This document shows, piece by piece, positions 11,849 to 24,182 of a stretch of 64,000 nucleotides of DNA. Both the position numbers and the translations under genes were made by a program. How positions within the stretch are numbered: the first letter of the stretch is position 1; each line of letters starts with the position of its first letter. This DNA comes from Channallabes apus (taxonomy: Eukaryota; Chordata; Actinopteri; Siluriformes; Clariidae): contig CM060113.1 of NCBI GenBank assembly GCA_030522415.1, forward strand, positions 4,209,967-4,273,966. The letters run 5' to 3'. The notes under the pieces are model-generated. The model searched no databases. It was not told where the DNA came from and saw only the letters and a program-made list of their open reading frames with translations.

Positions 11849-12290
11849 TAGTTGTCCGCTGTTCTAAAGCAGTAGAGAGGGAGAATTGCAGCAAAAACCA
11901 GAGAAATCCAGCTAAAGTTTTAACATTTACCTTTAAACAATATGTGGTTAAAGTTGTAAGAGCATTGTACCTACTGGTATTGCTGTAACTGAGGTTAATA
12001 ATTTCCCCAGCTAGTAAGTATTATAAAGCAGTGGAGAGGTAGAATTACAGCAAAAACCAAACTAGGTATTATTTTCTAAATCTATCAAAAATATCAACAT
12101 TTACCTAAAATATGTTGGTAAATTACACAATATATGGTTAAAGTTGTAAGAGCATTGCTGTTCCTGTGACTGAGGCTAATTACAGTATTTAGCTAGCAGC
12201 TGTTATAAAGCAGTGTAGCATTGCAGTGAAAACCAGACAGATCTATCAAAAATATTAACATTTATATACAGATATATTGGTAAATTACAT

Positions 12291-12959
12291 AGAAAATGGT
12301 CACTTTAAATTATATTAAACCAGAATGATTACTCGCATGTTATCACTGTGTTCTGCCATTGTTGAAAAACTGTTACATCACAACTCTGAACTAAATAAAA
12401 TATATATTTTTTAAAAAAGGAATTAAATCTTGAACCCCTTTTCTCACTGTGTGTAAGGCACTAGTCTTGTACATACAGTAGTTAGACGAACACTTTCCTC
12501 GTTATGCTAGCAGTTAGCACAGCAGGGCTGCATAAGGAGATTAGCATTCTGCTAGCATTCACTGCTAGATTATAACGAGTGGGTGTTGAAAAAGTGAAAT
12601 AGTGCCCTAGGTCTTTTTCTCTGACCATGCAAAAGAAAATGATTGAGAAAGACAGCTATTGATTTTCACCTGCTGTGTGCGTAATGTTATTGACAGCGGA
12701 CATGCTACACACGAGTATGGTTACACACAGATACACTCATACATACAAATACTCATTTACACACCCACACATGTAGACATCCTCTTGAACTTACAATATT
12801 GGTGGAATATACTAACCTGTAGAAATTGGCTTAACATTTAGAATCCCTAAATTGAAATTTCTTATTAATACAAAGAATAGGTGGTAGAATATTTCTTATC
12901 CAGCTTTCCCATCATTGCTACAAATACACTCTTAGTTTTGCCTCCTTTTCTTACTGAGT
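12291..12959. other. Intergenic, nothing recognised
   Basis: AT-rich single-copy-looking sequence with GCTAGCA words at 12500-12570. No supported gene. Confidence 0.5.
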
Positions 12960-13130
12960 CCTATTCCTGTTCTAATCTACAGTCTAATCTTAACAACCTG
13001 GATATAACCCTTTGCTTTCATCTGGATCCTACTTTTACTATCCTGAAGACTTCAAGCTCCTGCCCCGGTCCAGATCCTACTCTTAGTTCTATGGCCTACA
13101 GTATGAACCTTGCACCCATCCCTTGATTAT
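12960..13130. repeat. Degenerate minisatellite (TCCTACTCTTA type), first block
   Basis: Loosely repeated words such as GGATCCTACTTTTACTATCC, CCAGATCCTACTCTTAGTTC and CTATGGCCTACAG. Related words recur at 14040-14450. Confidence 0.45.
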
Positions 13131-13724
13131 TTACCAGTAGACCAACAAAAACGTCTTTGTCTTTTAGTCCAATGATCATGAGTTCAAGTCTGACCATGCC
13201 ACGGTCATTCATGACTTGGAGTCAAAGAGGTCTCTAGGGGGGAAGAGGGAAACTCTCTCTATGAATTTATCAGTCATAGTGACTCTATTCAGTTCATTAA
13301 GACTAAGATTCAGTTACCTGTCACATGAACCTTTCAGCAAAATGGAATAAAATCTCAGTTAAGAAGCTGATGGAGCTAGAACTTTCTGATCAGAAACCCA
13401 GTAACTTACAGCCTTAACCATTTGAGCCACCACTGCCCCTATACGTGTAGAAGGCACAGATTCCACTTTCCTCAAAATGTTACTTCACCCTGTGACAGAA
13501 TATTAGCAGAAGCATTCAGAAACATGCAGTTGGCAGCTTCATGCGTCTTGGAGGAGGCACATTTTAGCCTTCACTCTCCCTGGATAGTAGCTGGCATTTG
13601 ATAACGGAAAGCTGGCTAGGGGTGGAAATTGGCCAAAACTTGTCTAGGAAGAAAAATCAAAGCAAAACCAAAATGCATATCCTAGGAGAAATTTTATTCT
13701 GGTCACAGTCTCTCAATACTTAGA
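13131..13724. other. Intergenic, possible old SINE remnants
   Basis: No gene. A weak B-box-like GAGTTCAAGTCTGACC at 13181 hints at an old tRNA-derived SINE, but a full structure is not visible. Confidence 0.35.
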
Positions 13725-13795
13725 TAAAAATGTAAGTCGCTCTGGAAAAGAGCGTCTGCCAAATGCCTAAATGTAAATGTAAATACTTATTTACA
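13725..13795 (+). mobile_element. 3' end of a fish SINE (GTAAGTCGCTCTGGA tail)
   Basis: Contains TGTAAGTCGCTCTGGAAAAG followed by AGCGTCTGCCAAATGCC and a short AAATGTA tail. This is the 3' end also present in inverse orientation at 39654-39828 and 43076-43258. Confidence 0.6.
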
Positions 13796-13799
13796 ATAG

Positions 13800-13992
13800 G
13801 ATAGTTGCCTCTGTTGTAGAAGGTTGGGGGTTTAAATCTCCTATTTATTTGTGTGAAATTTGCATGGTCTTGCTATGCTTTGTGGGGATTCTTTGGCTAC
13901 AGTCCAAAAACATGTGGTGTATGATTTGGTGTGATAATGGGTATGTACTTGTGTCTCCAGGCTCTCTGGCACACAACACAGGATGGATGGTA
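13800..13992 (+). mobile_element. Truncated, decayed SINE family A copy
   Basis: Recognisable TTGCATG...TTGGCTACAGTCCAAAAACATG body ending in GGATGGATGG. The tRNA-like head is largely lost. Confidence 0.55.
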
Positions 13993-14029
13993 TGGAAAAA
14001 GACAAAGGCTGATAAATAGGACCCTATAT

Positions 14030-14450
14030 ATCCAGACCCTATTTTCACTGTATTGTAGCATCATTATATCCTTCTTGAAGACTTGAAGTCTTTTAGTACC
14101 TGTCCGGATCCTATACCAAGACTCCTGTTGCACCTGCTTCAATCCAGATCTCACTCATTCCAGCCCAAATTCTTCAAGCTTCTGATTCTGTATGGTTTCC
14201 ATTGATAGTTGTAAGACCTACAAGCCTATTTTGCATCCTACTCTTATCATCCTTAGGCCTACAAGCTTCTACTCCCATCTGATTCTTAAACTTCTAAGCC
14301 ACTCTGTCCAAGCCAACCATCTTCAGGCCTATAACAGCACCTTCCCAAATCTGGTTATCTTCCTCTAATCTGATATGGTACAATTCTAAGAACTATTAAC
14401 ACTTATGCCTGTCCAGATCATTACGCATACCAAGCCCTGTGCCATCATTA
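14030..14450. repeat. Degenerate minisatellite (GCCTACAAGCTTCT type)
   Basis: Successive imperfect words ATCCTACTCTTATCATCC, AGGCCTACAAGCTTCT, CAGGCCTATAACAG and ATCTGATTCTTAAACTTCT at roughly 50-base spacing. Heavily diverged. Confidence 0.5.
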
Positions 14451-14750
14451 CTGGTTAATTCATGTCTATAAACAGTCTTGTCTTTTACTCAGAAGTTATA
14501 CCTATACTTAGTTGACGGTAGCAAGGATTGTATTATTGCTAACCTATAACTTTTATTTCTAGGAACTAGAATTTCACAGTTGATATAAACATATTCCAGG
14601 CTCTTATCAGAGGAAACTCTACTTCCTCTCAAGGTTACTTCCTTCTTAGTTCTATCTCTCTTGTCACCACTTTATAGTTAAAACAGCTAAAAAATGCTAT
14701 CCTATTTTTATACACACTTATATACACATGCATTTGCTCTGTCTGCTGTC

Positions 14751-14799
<49 letters not shown>

Positions 14800-16377
14800 C
14801 TGACATCTATAATGTATGGCCTAATATATTTTATCTTCGTGTTGCACATTTTTGTGTTTTTGTTCCAAGGTATGATAACGGGAGCTATAGGATCCAGAAC
14901 AGCTTTGCTAACTCCTGCAGTGAAACATTCCCTCTCCGGTGGACTGAAAACCCGTTTTTCTTTTCTGTAGCACGATCTGTATCAGAGATGAACATTACTG
15001 GAAGGTTGTCTTAGCGTTACAGGGACGTTTGTCAAAAGATATGAGACCGTATGGGGTCGATACGCTCTTGTCGCCAGTTTCCTGTCACAGTTTGTGTTAT
15101 TAGAGATACATCAATTTCTATGAAACAAAATCTGCACAGACTTGTATATACACACACACATACACACAGATCATCTCGGATACACACTTGGATTATTGTT
15201 AATTCTGGCACAGTGGTGATATCAGGTACAGTAGGTTGTGAAAGTTTCAGTGTGTGAAGAAGTCAGGCTGAATAAGACCAGGTCACAGCTGCAGCTCTAT
15301 AATTCACTATAAAGTTCAGCTGGTAATCTTGTCAAAGTTTTAATGGGCAGGATAAATATTAAAACTAAGGATGACATGGCGGAAAGTTTTAGCCACCTTG
15401 CTGAGATGTCATCTAAAGAGGATTTTTTTCTTATTAAATATGTTTGTTCATGTAGCTTTTCTTAAGCTCTTTTTCACTCCATCTTGCCATGATGATGACG
15501 TAACTGGCCTTGAATTTAAAACATCCGTGCTTGTTTGCTTTCATTTGTTCTCTTTTCATTTTTCTTTCTGGAGAAAAAGTGTCTATAGCAGAGAACAACA
15601 ACATAAAAATGCCCATTTTGCATATTTGCAATCAGAGACATATATAAGGTGTTGGATTGTGCCGGAATCTCATATCTGCATATCATTTTTGGACTGTTTC
15701 CCCTTCTCCATGAGGAGAGTAATCAGACGAGATAGAGGAGTGATGCTTAAACGGATACAATTGTCATAATGTCTGTATCTCCAAGTGACGAAGCAAAGAA
15801 GCAAGACAGATGATGGTCTGGCCTTGAGTGTCAGACAGCAGGCTTATTGGAGTCTTTCTTTCATTATGACCATCTGAACTTTTCAGGCTGTTGCTACTCC
15901 ACCGGCATGCTAATGCCCGGCTCATGCTAATGCTCGGCTCAAGTTTAAGAGCAAGGCTGCTCGAGTGAGAAGCTCTCTGAAGTTGGAGCTGGTTCTTGAA
16001 CTCAAGGAAAGAATTAAGGTCGATCGGTTTATTGTGGGATTTTTAGTTCTTGTCAGTCTGGAGAGTGAGTGATTGACAGGATGAGTGACCAAGGGAACAA
16101 TCTTGCCATTAACAGGCTGAAACTCAGGTGTGTGTGTGTGTAAGTGTGTAGATGAGTGTGCAGAGGCTTACTGTCAATCATCAACCCATATGAAATGATA
16201 GAACCAAGTATTTAGGGAAAATTTCGTCTGAGTCAGTCAGTCTAAAAGCAATGTCTGTCAGGCTTAATACAGAAGGTGGATCTTGTGGGTCTGTCAGTCA
16301 TAAAAAAGGGGGTGGGACCTCTTTGATTCAATGAAGGACGGGTGGTTTATTTATATGTCAGTTTTAATGGAAAGGTG
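14451..16377. other. Intergenic, one TC microsatellite
   Basis: No supported gene. The 132-codon frame at 15371-15769 shows no domain signature. It contains (TC)n at 14754-14796. Confidence 0.55.
14754..14796. repeat. (TC)n microsatellite
   Basis: About 20 TC units; the overlapping Leu-Ser repeat open frames are artefacts of it. Confidence 0.95.
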
Positions 16378-17933
16378 CCCAGATAGCACTACTTTGTTTG
16401 CCCAACATCGGCAAAATTTGTCAGTGCTCCAACGTTGGCCCAATGTCATTTTGTCCACTTTGTGCAGCAGGCACTCTCAATGATGCCATCACATCAGGAG
16501 TTCATATGGAGGTTCGTTACCAGTCTAGTACATAAATAACATTGAAAGAACTACACACCTAATTCCGTGGACATCGCCGTTGGCCCAACGTTGGTCCAAC
16601 AATGTCACCTGTGTTGCTTCTGTTCTCCCTGATAGGCGGCGACACTCCACTGCATTCGCTCTATTGGCTGACCAATTCTGTGTGTGTGTGTGCTCATGAC
16701 AGGAAATATCACCACCTTCCACATGTGAACAACATGTAGACAAACATTACGTTTTTTTTGAGGATCGCTAGTTTTCTGATGATATAGATGCAGGTGTAAA
16801 AGGTTTAAAATACATGTACAGTACATAAAATAAATAGTATGCAGTTAAGACAGCTAAAACCAATAGTTATAAAGTTCATTGTGGTGCAGTTCATATGGTG
16901 TAACAATTAAAATAAGACACCCCAATTTTTTTCATTTATTTTCTTAATAAACTGTGAACATGTCATTAAAACTTCACAGAGGCCAGGTGCTGCTGATTAA
17001 ATCCTGCAGCCCAGCTAAACACAAGCTAAAGTTTTGTGCCTCTTTGCTCCAGGTGGGTTAATATTCCTCCAAATGAGATGTAAATAGTAAATTGTGTAAG
17101 AAAATCAACTCTCAAAAGTGTTGACAATCTGTGGTGGTAACATGAAAAGCCTGCAGTTAGTAGTTTTGCTGTAGTGTGGTGAGAAATATGTTTAGCTATG
17201 CACTATTATGCTAAGCTAATCGACCTGTTGCCAGTGAATACAGCAGCATACAGAGCCATAGCGAGGTTAGAACCATGAGGATTGTTGCCATAGTAAGCGT
17301 CAGAAACGTTAAGGGCTAATATACGGTACAGTACATATTGTTTTGCATTTTTGTATGTTCATGCAGATGTCGAATATATGTTCTAAAATACTGTAGATGG
17401 CATGTACAACATATCATTTGGCAATTTTGCTAGGTTATTTACTGTTGTATTGCAGTGTTTACTTTGTTTCATCTGAAAAAAAAAGTGTACTTTAACTGTT
17501 GTGGAACTGAGTTGAGCAAAATGTGGAAAATGTTTATTTTTCTCATTTTTCTGGTTGAAAATAAAATATTTTGAGGAACATATTTTGAAGTACATTTTAA
17601 TGTACAACGCAAAAATTATTGAGGCATTTAAATAGACCAATTAAAAATAAATTTCTGAAGATATAAATGTGTTTTCTTATTATTGGCGATGATGAAAAGC
17701 GTCTAATTTAATTTACAACTTTACCTACTGAACCAACAATGTGCCAGCATTGGGCCAAGCTTCTAATTATCTACAGGAACCATTGTTGGGCCAACCTATC
17801 TTTGGCCCCACCAATGAGCCAACATTGGGCCAATGGACAAAATGACATTAGTCCAACCACTGATGCTAACAGTGGCCCAATATATGCGCTGCCATTGGCC
17901 CAGCATTGGCACTTCAGCAGTGTGCTATCTGGG
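16378..17933. mobile_element. TTGGSCCAA-rich element with CCCAGATAGCA inverted ends
   Basis: CCCAGATAGCA at 16378-16388 is inverted at 17923-17933 (TGCTATCTGGG). Both ends carry many near-palindromic words (CCAACGTTGG, TTGGGCCAA, ATTGGCCCA) alternating with AATGACATT/AATGTCATT. The middle (16650-17690) is AT-rich with no transposase-like frame. Most likely a non-autonomous DNA transposon; the superfamily is not evident. Confidence 0.65.
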
Positions 17934-17937
17934 TTTA

Positions 17938-18150
17938 ATTTCCAATTTCCAACCTTGACATTACCTACTAAACCAACAATGTGCCAACTTGTTATTATCT
18001 ACTGAACCAATGTTGGGCCAATGTATCTTTGGCACCACCAATGAGCCAATGTTGGGCCAATAAACAAAATGACATTGGGCCAACCACTGATGCCATCAAT
18101 CACCCAATGTATGCACTGCCATTGGCCCTTTAGCAGTGTGCTATATGGGT
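17938..18150. repeat. Second copy of the TTGGSCCAA terminal region
   Basis: Directly follows 16378-17933 and repeats its right end: ACTAAACCAACAATGTGCCA, GAGCCAATGTTGGGCCAA and a terminal GTGCTATATGGGT. It looks like a tandem duplication of the last ~200 bases of the element. Confidence 0.65.
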
Positions 18151-19708
18151 GTGGCCTCTGGGCTTGTTCTTAATTTAGAATGGCATGGGTCTCAGTGTAC
18201 AGTATGTCTGGATTAATAAAATGGGTGTGGTCTTTGTGCGTTGGTCTCAGGGATGGAAATTAAGCCTCTGCACATTGGTCTTATCATGTGAGGCGTAGCC
18301 CCTATGTTCATCTCAGTGAAGGAAACATGGCCTCAATTGCTCTTTTGCAGACTCTTCCATGATGTCAGTCACAACAGCGAATGGCAGAAGCACTGTTAAC
18401 TGACATATTAGGTTAGTGTATATATTCTCATTGATAATTACATTCAAGGAGTATTTCAGAGTCAAAAAAACAAAAAAAAAAACAGAACCTGATTATCTTA
18501 TGATCTACCGGATTACATGATGCTTTGTAACCCAGATAAAAGAGTAACCTAGCAACTGATGCAACTTATTGCTGATTATTTTCACATGCAGTATTCTGTG
18601 TTGGACTTCATAACTTCTTCAAAAGACAAACAAGTGTGTGAAAATGGATGGAGACAATGATAACAAATTAAACTTCTACAGCCTTATTATGTATAAATAC
18701 GTGATTTCTCCTGGATTTGGTTGAGTTAGCTCGTTCAGTGCATCTGTTGGAAATGGAACAATGCAACAGTACGAAAGTATAAAATTATGTGCAGGTAACA
18801 TTAACTAATACTGATGTTTTAAGCTTTCTAATTAATAGACAATGAACTGTTCAGTGGTTGAATACCAAATAGAGAAAAATGCAAAGCTAGTGCACTGTGT
18901 AGGGTGTACAATCACTTGTTCCACAGATCTAGTAGTGCCCTTGATCAGGGGTCAGAAAGCAATTTGGGATTCAGTCTTGTGTTAGAAGTCATGAAACACA
19001 ACACAAATGGTTCAGAGGCAATTCAGAATGAATGACCTTCAAAAGTTTTTGTGGATTAGGTAGAATTTTTACACTTGATATCATGAGAAAAAATATTGAA
19101 ATATAAATAATTCATTATTTAGTAGGTGGTCAGTGTATTGAGGCATTTCCTGGAAGTTCAGTTTCCTGTAATGTAAGGTTAATGAGCCTACAGGCACTTT
19201 TGGATGAGTAAACTATAAAGAAATCTAATATTAGACCGATTACAGTTTTAAACTCCCAACAGTGCTCTCTCTCTCTCTCTGTCTCTATCTCTGTCTGTCT
19301 GTCTGTGTCTCGAGGCTGCTGTAACTCCCTTCAGCCCAAAATAAAACGGCTCTTCTTATTGAAAGTGAGAAACGTATTCAATTAGTGCCCAGACGTGTTA
19401 GAACATTAAGCTCTCATAATGCTTAACAATATCAGGGATTTATTTTTCCCCGCCGCAGATGACTCCCTAGGTGAGTGCCAACCCGAATATAGTAGTGGCT
19501 GAGAGAGCCACATATGGAGAAGGAACAGAGAGAGACAGAGAGAGAGGGAGGGAGGGAGAGACGGATGTTGGAAGGCAATAAGAGTGTGTTGCTGCAGTGA
19601 GTGAATTAGATTCGCTGCCACACTCTTTCTCATAAGTGTAATGAAGTCTTCTTCCAACTGTGAGGGGCGTTTATTTATCTTTGGGTTTGTGTGTGAGTTC
19701 AAGAGAGA

Positions 19709-19743
<35 letters not shown>

Positions 19744-20770
19744 TGTGGTTTTGATCAATAAAAGCTGACAAGGCAGGGTTTTTAAGAACCATATACAGTA
19801 TACACAGTTTGAATTAAAATGTCTTATAATGGGAAAAAATCCAAGAGGATCCCAGCAAGAAGGACACAGGGGTAAGACATGATGTAAGCACAAATACATC
19901 TTTATTTAACATAGACATATATACGAAACTGAAGTGAACTCTAAACTATGGCTAACCTGGGACGGAGTAATAGAGTGAAATAGACATACAGTAGTGAAAC
20001 AGCAGCAGGAGTGAGAAACATGAACGTTAAATAATGATGAGCTGAAAACAAGGAACATGTGCGAGCAGTAGCACACTGAAACAAAGAATAGAAAAGCAAG
20101 GGACACCATGGGAACATAATTGAAATGATTAGTTTTAGAAACTGGGCCTGGGAAATGGGTGTGATGTGATGGTTATGGCATAGCTGGGGACTGTGATTAA
20201 GATTAACATTGGGCTGGAACTGAGCTTAGCATCATGACTGAGCACAGCTTAACGACTAGGCCGGGACCAGACTCGAGAACTGGAGTGAGAGTTGGATACA
20301 GCTAGGGTTTAGAACAGGAGCGGCAGTCCGGTGGGTCTTTAGTAACAACCCGGCAGGAATTGAGCCACTGTTTTGGGTTTGCAAAGTTGATTTGTAAGTC
20401 CCCACTTTGTTGGTGGTGTATTCATAGCCTGTAGAAAAACGTGACAAACCCTTCATGATGTCACCCATAGGTTTTCCGAAGAGCAGTTTTGAAGCTCCAA
20501 GGTGGGCATCCTGGTCGTTACCATCTTGTCAGGAGCTGACTCCGCCTATACCCCTGTTTTATCCATAAATGGGCAAATGAGCAGAATGAACAGAGCTTGG
20601 CTGTTGGTTGGAATTTTCCCACTTATCTCAGTTACCATAGCTACCTAGCTAGCCCAGCTAAATAAATGAGCACCTAAATTGCTAAGGTGCCTAACATTAA
20701 TTTACATGTATTGATACTTGTCATCCATACTGTACACATTGTGTCATGTCAACTCGTTAAACTCCAACAA
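18151..20770. other. Intergenic, GA/CT-rich tracts
   Basis: No supported gene. Simple sequence occurs at 19265-19310 (CT/TG), 19529-19561 and 19704-19743 (AG-rich). The 128-codon minus-strand frame at 19406-19792 runs through two of these tracts and is not credible. Confidence 0.55.
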
Positions 20771-21150
20771 TTCCAGTTATAGTTATATTGAAAAGTTAGT
20801 ACCCCCAGTTTTTTTGTGTGTAAAAACAGAATAAAAATAATCTGATCCTACAGTCTCAGACAAACAACATATATATATATATATATATAAGTATAATAAA
20901 AGCCAAAAAGCAAAGCCAAAAAAACATGAGTAATGTTAAGTCCCCCTGTAATTTAATAGCTTGTAGATCCACCTTTAGCAGCGATTACTTGGTAATCTTT
21001 TCCTGTATGACTTTATCAATCTCTTAGATCAGGAATTTTAGCCTGTTCAGCTCTCTTAAGGCCCTGCCACAACATTTCAACTGGGTTGAGGTCTGGACTT
21101 TGCCTAGGACATTCCAAAACCTTGATTATTTCATTTTTCATTTATTCTGA
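20771..21150 (-). mobile_element. Tc1-like element relic, 5' part
   Basis: Contains the phrase CAACTGGGTTGAGGTCTGGA (21078-21097), which on the other strand corresponds to the SPDLNP region of Tc1-type transposases. TTAGTACCCCCAGTTTTTTT at the outer edge resembles a terminal repeat. A different Tc1 element (21155-22211) begins immediately after. Confidence 0.55.
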
Positions 21151-21154
21151 TGTT

Positions 21155-22211
21155 CAGTGGCTTGCAAAAGTATTCGGCCCCCTTGAAGTTTTCCACATTT
21201 TGTCACATTACAGCCACAAACATGAATCAATTTCATTGCAGAGATCTACAGCTCAGGTGGGGGAATCTGTCCATAGGACAACTATTAGTCGTGCACTGCA
21301 CAAAGTTGGCCTTTATGGATGAGTGGCAAGAAGAAAGCCATTGTTAACAGAAAACCATAAGAAGTCCCGTTTGCAGTTTGCCACAAGCCATGTGGGGGCC
21401 ACAGCAAACATGTGGAAGAAGGTGCTCTGGTCAGATGAGACCAAAAAGGAACTTTTTGGGCAAAATGCAAAACACTATGTGTGGCGGAAAACTAATACTG
21501 CACATCACTCTGAACACACCATCCCCACTGTCAAATATGGTGGTGGCAGCATCATGCTCTGGGGGTGCTTCTCTTCAGCAGGGACAGGGAAGCTGGTCAG
21601 AGTTGATGGGAAGATGGATGGAGCCAAATACAGGGCAATCTTGGAAGAAAACCTCTTGGAGTCTGCAAAAGACTTAGACTGGAGGTTCACCTTCCAGCAG
21701 GACAACGACCCTAAACATAAAGCCAGGGCAACAATGGAATGGTTTAAAACAAAACATATCCATGTGTTAGAATGGCCCAGTCAAAGTCCAGATCTAAATC
21801 CAATCGAGAATCTGTGGCAAGATCTGAAAACTGCTGTTCACAAACGCTGTCCATCTAATCTGACTGAGCTGGAGCTGTTTTGCATAGAAGAATGGGCGAG
21901 GATTTCAGTCTCTAGATGTGCAAAGCTGGTAGAGACATACCCTAAAAGACTGGCAGCTGTAATTGCAGCAAAAGGTGGTTCTACAAAGTATTGACTCAGG
22001 GGGCTGAATAATTACGCACATCCCACTTTGCAGTTATTTATTTGTAAAAAATGTTTGGAATCATGTATGATTTTCGTTCCACTTCTCACGTGTACACCAC
22101 TTTGTATTGATCTTTCACGTGGAATTCCAGTAAAATTGATTCATGTTTGTGGCTGTAATGTGACAAAATGTGGAAAAGTTCAAGGGGGCCGAATACTTTT
22201 GCAAGCCACTT
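21155..22211 (+). mobile_element. Tc1/mariner element with long terminal inverted repeats
   Basis: The left end CAGTGGCTTGCAAAAGTATT is matched inversely at the right (ends GCAAGCCACT, 22201-22210). The two ends stay nearly identical for about 85 bases. The element is ~1.06 kb, shorter than a ~1.6-kb full Tc1, because the DNA between the left repeat and the transposase helix-turn-helix region is missing. A defective copy, but structurally clear. Confidence 0.92.
21233..21994 (+). pseudogene. Tc1-type transposase, N-terminally truncated, one in-frame stop
   Basis: The frame resumes inside the N-terminal DNA-binding half (DLQRSTAQVG..., HRTTISRALHKVGLYG), meets TGA at 21320-21322 where CGA (Arg) is likely ancestral, then stays open to TAG-free Thr-Lys-Tyr and the stop after 21991. 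The catalytic core is intact: Asp in WSDETK, Asp in FQQDNDPKH and Glu in SPDLNPIENLW, with 34 residues between the second Asp and the Glu (DD34E). GGGSIMLWGCF is also present. The missing N-terminus and the stop make it non-functional as it stands. An internal ATG is absent near the core. Confidence 0.9.
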
Positions 22212-22880
22212 TAGATTAATGTATAAAATATTTCATAAATAGAAACATGAAAACTTGTTCAAAACCTACGTGTGAAAAACAAAACAAACATGGTGTATAT
22301 GAATAGCATGTGCATGGCAACAAATAAGGTGAAGAAAAAAGGGATTAAATGAAGGTATATAAAGATATAAGAAATTAACCTTTAAAAAACTTTCAATCTT
22401 GTTTTCACATTTATAATTTTAGATGTGAAATATAACATGTCCTTTTTGTTAATGATGTCAGAGATAATTGTCTACTCTTACACAATATTATAGCTAGATT
22501 AAACAATCAATCAAGCAAAATATAGGACAGATATATGGAGTGATACATTATAAAATATTTTAATCAATCAATTGCTTATGTTACTTATTAGTTAACTTAA
22601 TACATTTATTAACTAATAAACTAATTAATTAATCAATTAGTTAACTGATTAACAAATTTTAATAACACATTGATTGCAGTTGATGACTCACAGATGTCTA
22701 GTTCGATGGTGAGATATATTCGGCATATATTTTGTTTCATATCTGTAAATAAGGTTTTTAAAAACATATTCTGCATTTTAGAAAGTAAACACTTTCTAAA
22801 GATGTTTTATTCTCTCCTCTCCGCTCTCTTTCTTTTTGCTTGAACTTTCTTGTTAACATTTATTGTTGGCTCTATTCCAG
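22212..22880. other. Intergenic AT-rich sequence
   Basis: TTAATTA-type repeats around 22560-22660. No gene recognised. Confidence 0.5.
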
Positions 22881-23560
22881 ATGTTCAGGGTCTTAAGATT
22901 TATCATTTTGATTTATAATTAGATTATTTAGCGCGTCCATCAGTCCTGACTCCTGTAATTGCGAATAGCTTTTAGATCTTTCTTCGAGTTTCATGAAAAG
23001 TCAGGATGTACATTTTGATGAACTGTTTGGGAAACTCTGAGCTGAAATTGAGATCTTCAGACATCTTCATCTCCATTACTCACCTCAGTGAATTTCACTC
23101 GATTCATATACAGCTGTTAAAATGAACATTACGTGAAAGAAGTAATTATACGTACTTCGTTTTTCCCGCCTTTCAGCTGCTGTTGGAGATAATTAACTTT
23201 AAAGCTACTGCAATCCCGTCGATCTCCGGGGACCGAGTCGATGCAATTAGAATAAAAAGAACACACAAGCTTCAAAGCAGAACTTATAGCGAGATTAATC
23301 AGTCGATTACGCCTCGTCTCCTCGTCAGGCTGAGATGGTGTGTTTAGGTGCAAGTGAGCTTTTTCACACCGCCAATGCTTAAGACAGCTGGGCTCTTCAT
23401 TAGCCGAGGTATTAATTACTCTAATGGAGTTTCTACAGATACGTCCCGCTACGTCTTCTCGTCCGCTCAAACAAGATGGATGCCTCTTGCTCTGACTCGG
23501 CTCATGCCGCGGAGACAATCGATGGTCTGTTTTCATTTTAATTAAAAACTCGAAAATAAA
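22881..23560. other. Single-copy island, candidate conserved non-coding element
   Basis: No repeat signature, higher CpG than neighbours, and clusters of ATTA/TAATTA cores (23408-23425). Open frames on both strands here lack family features. Possible enhancer, judged by texture only. Confidence 0.25.
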
Positions 23561-23889
23561 TGTTTATCTCAGCAGCTGTCTCCAGCTCTCTGTGGCTTTT
23601 CCGGTCTTTTTTTTTTTTTCTTGTCATCTTCTTGGAATCATCTCTCAATCTCTCACACTTTTATCTCTTTCATGGCAGACATATTAGCAGGCCTCGGAAA
23701 AAATATTCTGTATGATGAAGTTCTTTGCGTGTTTTCTCATGAGGTGCCATAATGTGACTTAAACGCTTTACAGAAGATTTCTTATTTGATCACGAGTTTT
23801 TCACATGTGATTAGTACTGAGACTCCTAAGGAACATAAGCGACATAAGAAAAATAAAAGAAAAAATATAGTCATTTTTGTTTATTACAA

Positions 23890-24182
23890 ATCTGGCATGG
23901 TGGCTTTGAGGTTAGCACTGTTGCCTTGCACCTGTAGAGTCCTGAGTCGGTTCCCGCCCTTGAGTACACGGAGTTTGCTTGTTCTCCCCGTGCTTGGTGG
24001 GTTTTTCGCTGAGTACTCCCATTTCCTCCCACAGTCCAAAGACAGGCAGATTAGGCTAATTGGCATTACCAAATTGCCCATAGTGTACCCAACCTCGCGC
24101 TCTAAATCTCCTGGGATGGGCTTCAGTCCCCGGTGACCCTGTATACAGGATAAAGCTGTATAGACGATAAGTGAAAGTGAGT
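23890..24182 (+). mobile_element. tRNA-derived SINE, family A, TATACAGGATAAAG subtype
   Basis: Head GGCATGGTGGCTTTGAGGTTAG, body with TGCTTGGTGGGTTTT and AAAGACAGGCAGATTAGGC, and 3' end GTGACCCTGTATACAGGATA followed by a GTGAGTCA tail. Nearly full length. Confidence 0.85.

Larger units (their letters stand above)
9930..12290. repeat. Tandem array of ~180-bp units, interrupted by two insertions
   Basis: An anchor close to CAATATGTGGTTAAAGTTG recurs at about 9937, 10118, 10294, 10812, 11938 and 12130. Each is followed by a TGTGACTGAGGCTAAT-like block, then AGCAGCTGTTATAAAGCAGT and TTGCAGCAAAAACCAGA. After subtracting the SINE (10378-10714) and the inverted-repeat element (10889-11848) the spacing is about 165-190 bases. 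Units are diverged, so the array is old. Confidence 0.85.

Noticed and set aside
13800..14154. Minus-strand frames of 67 and 85 codons
   Set aside because: They run through a decayed SINE and minisatellite.
15371..15769. 132-codon plus-strand frame
   Set aside because: No start context, domain or conservation cue; overlaps an opposite-strand frame of similar quality.
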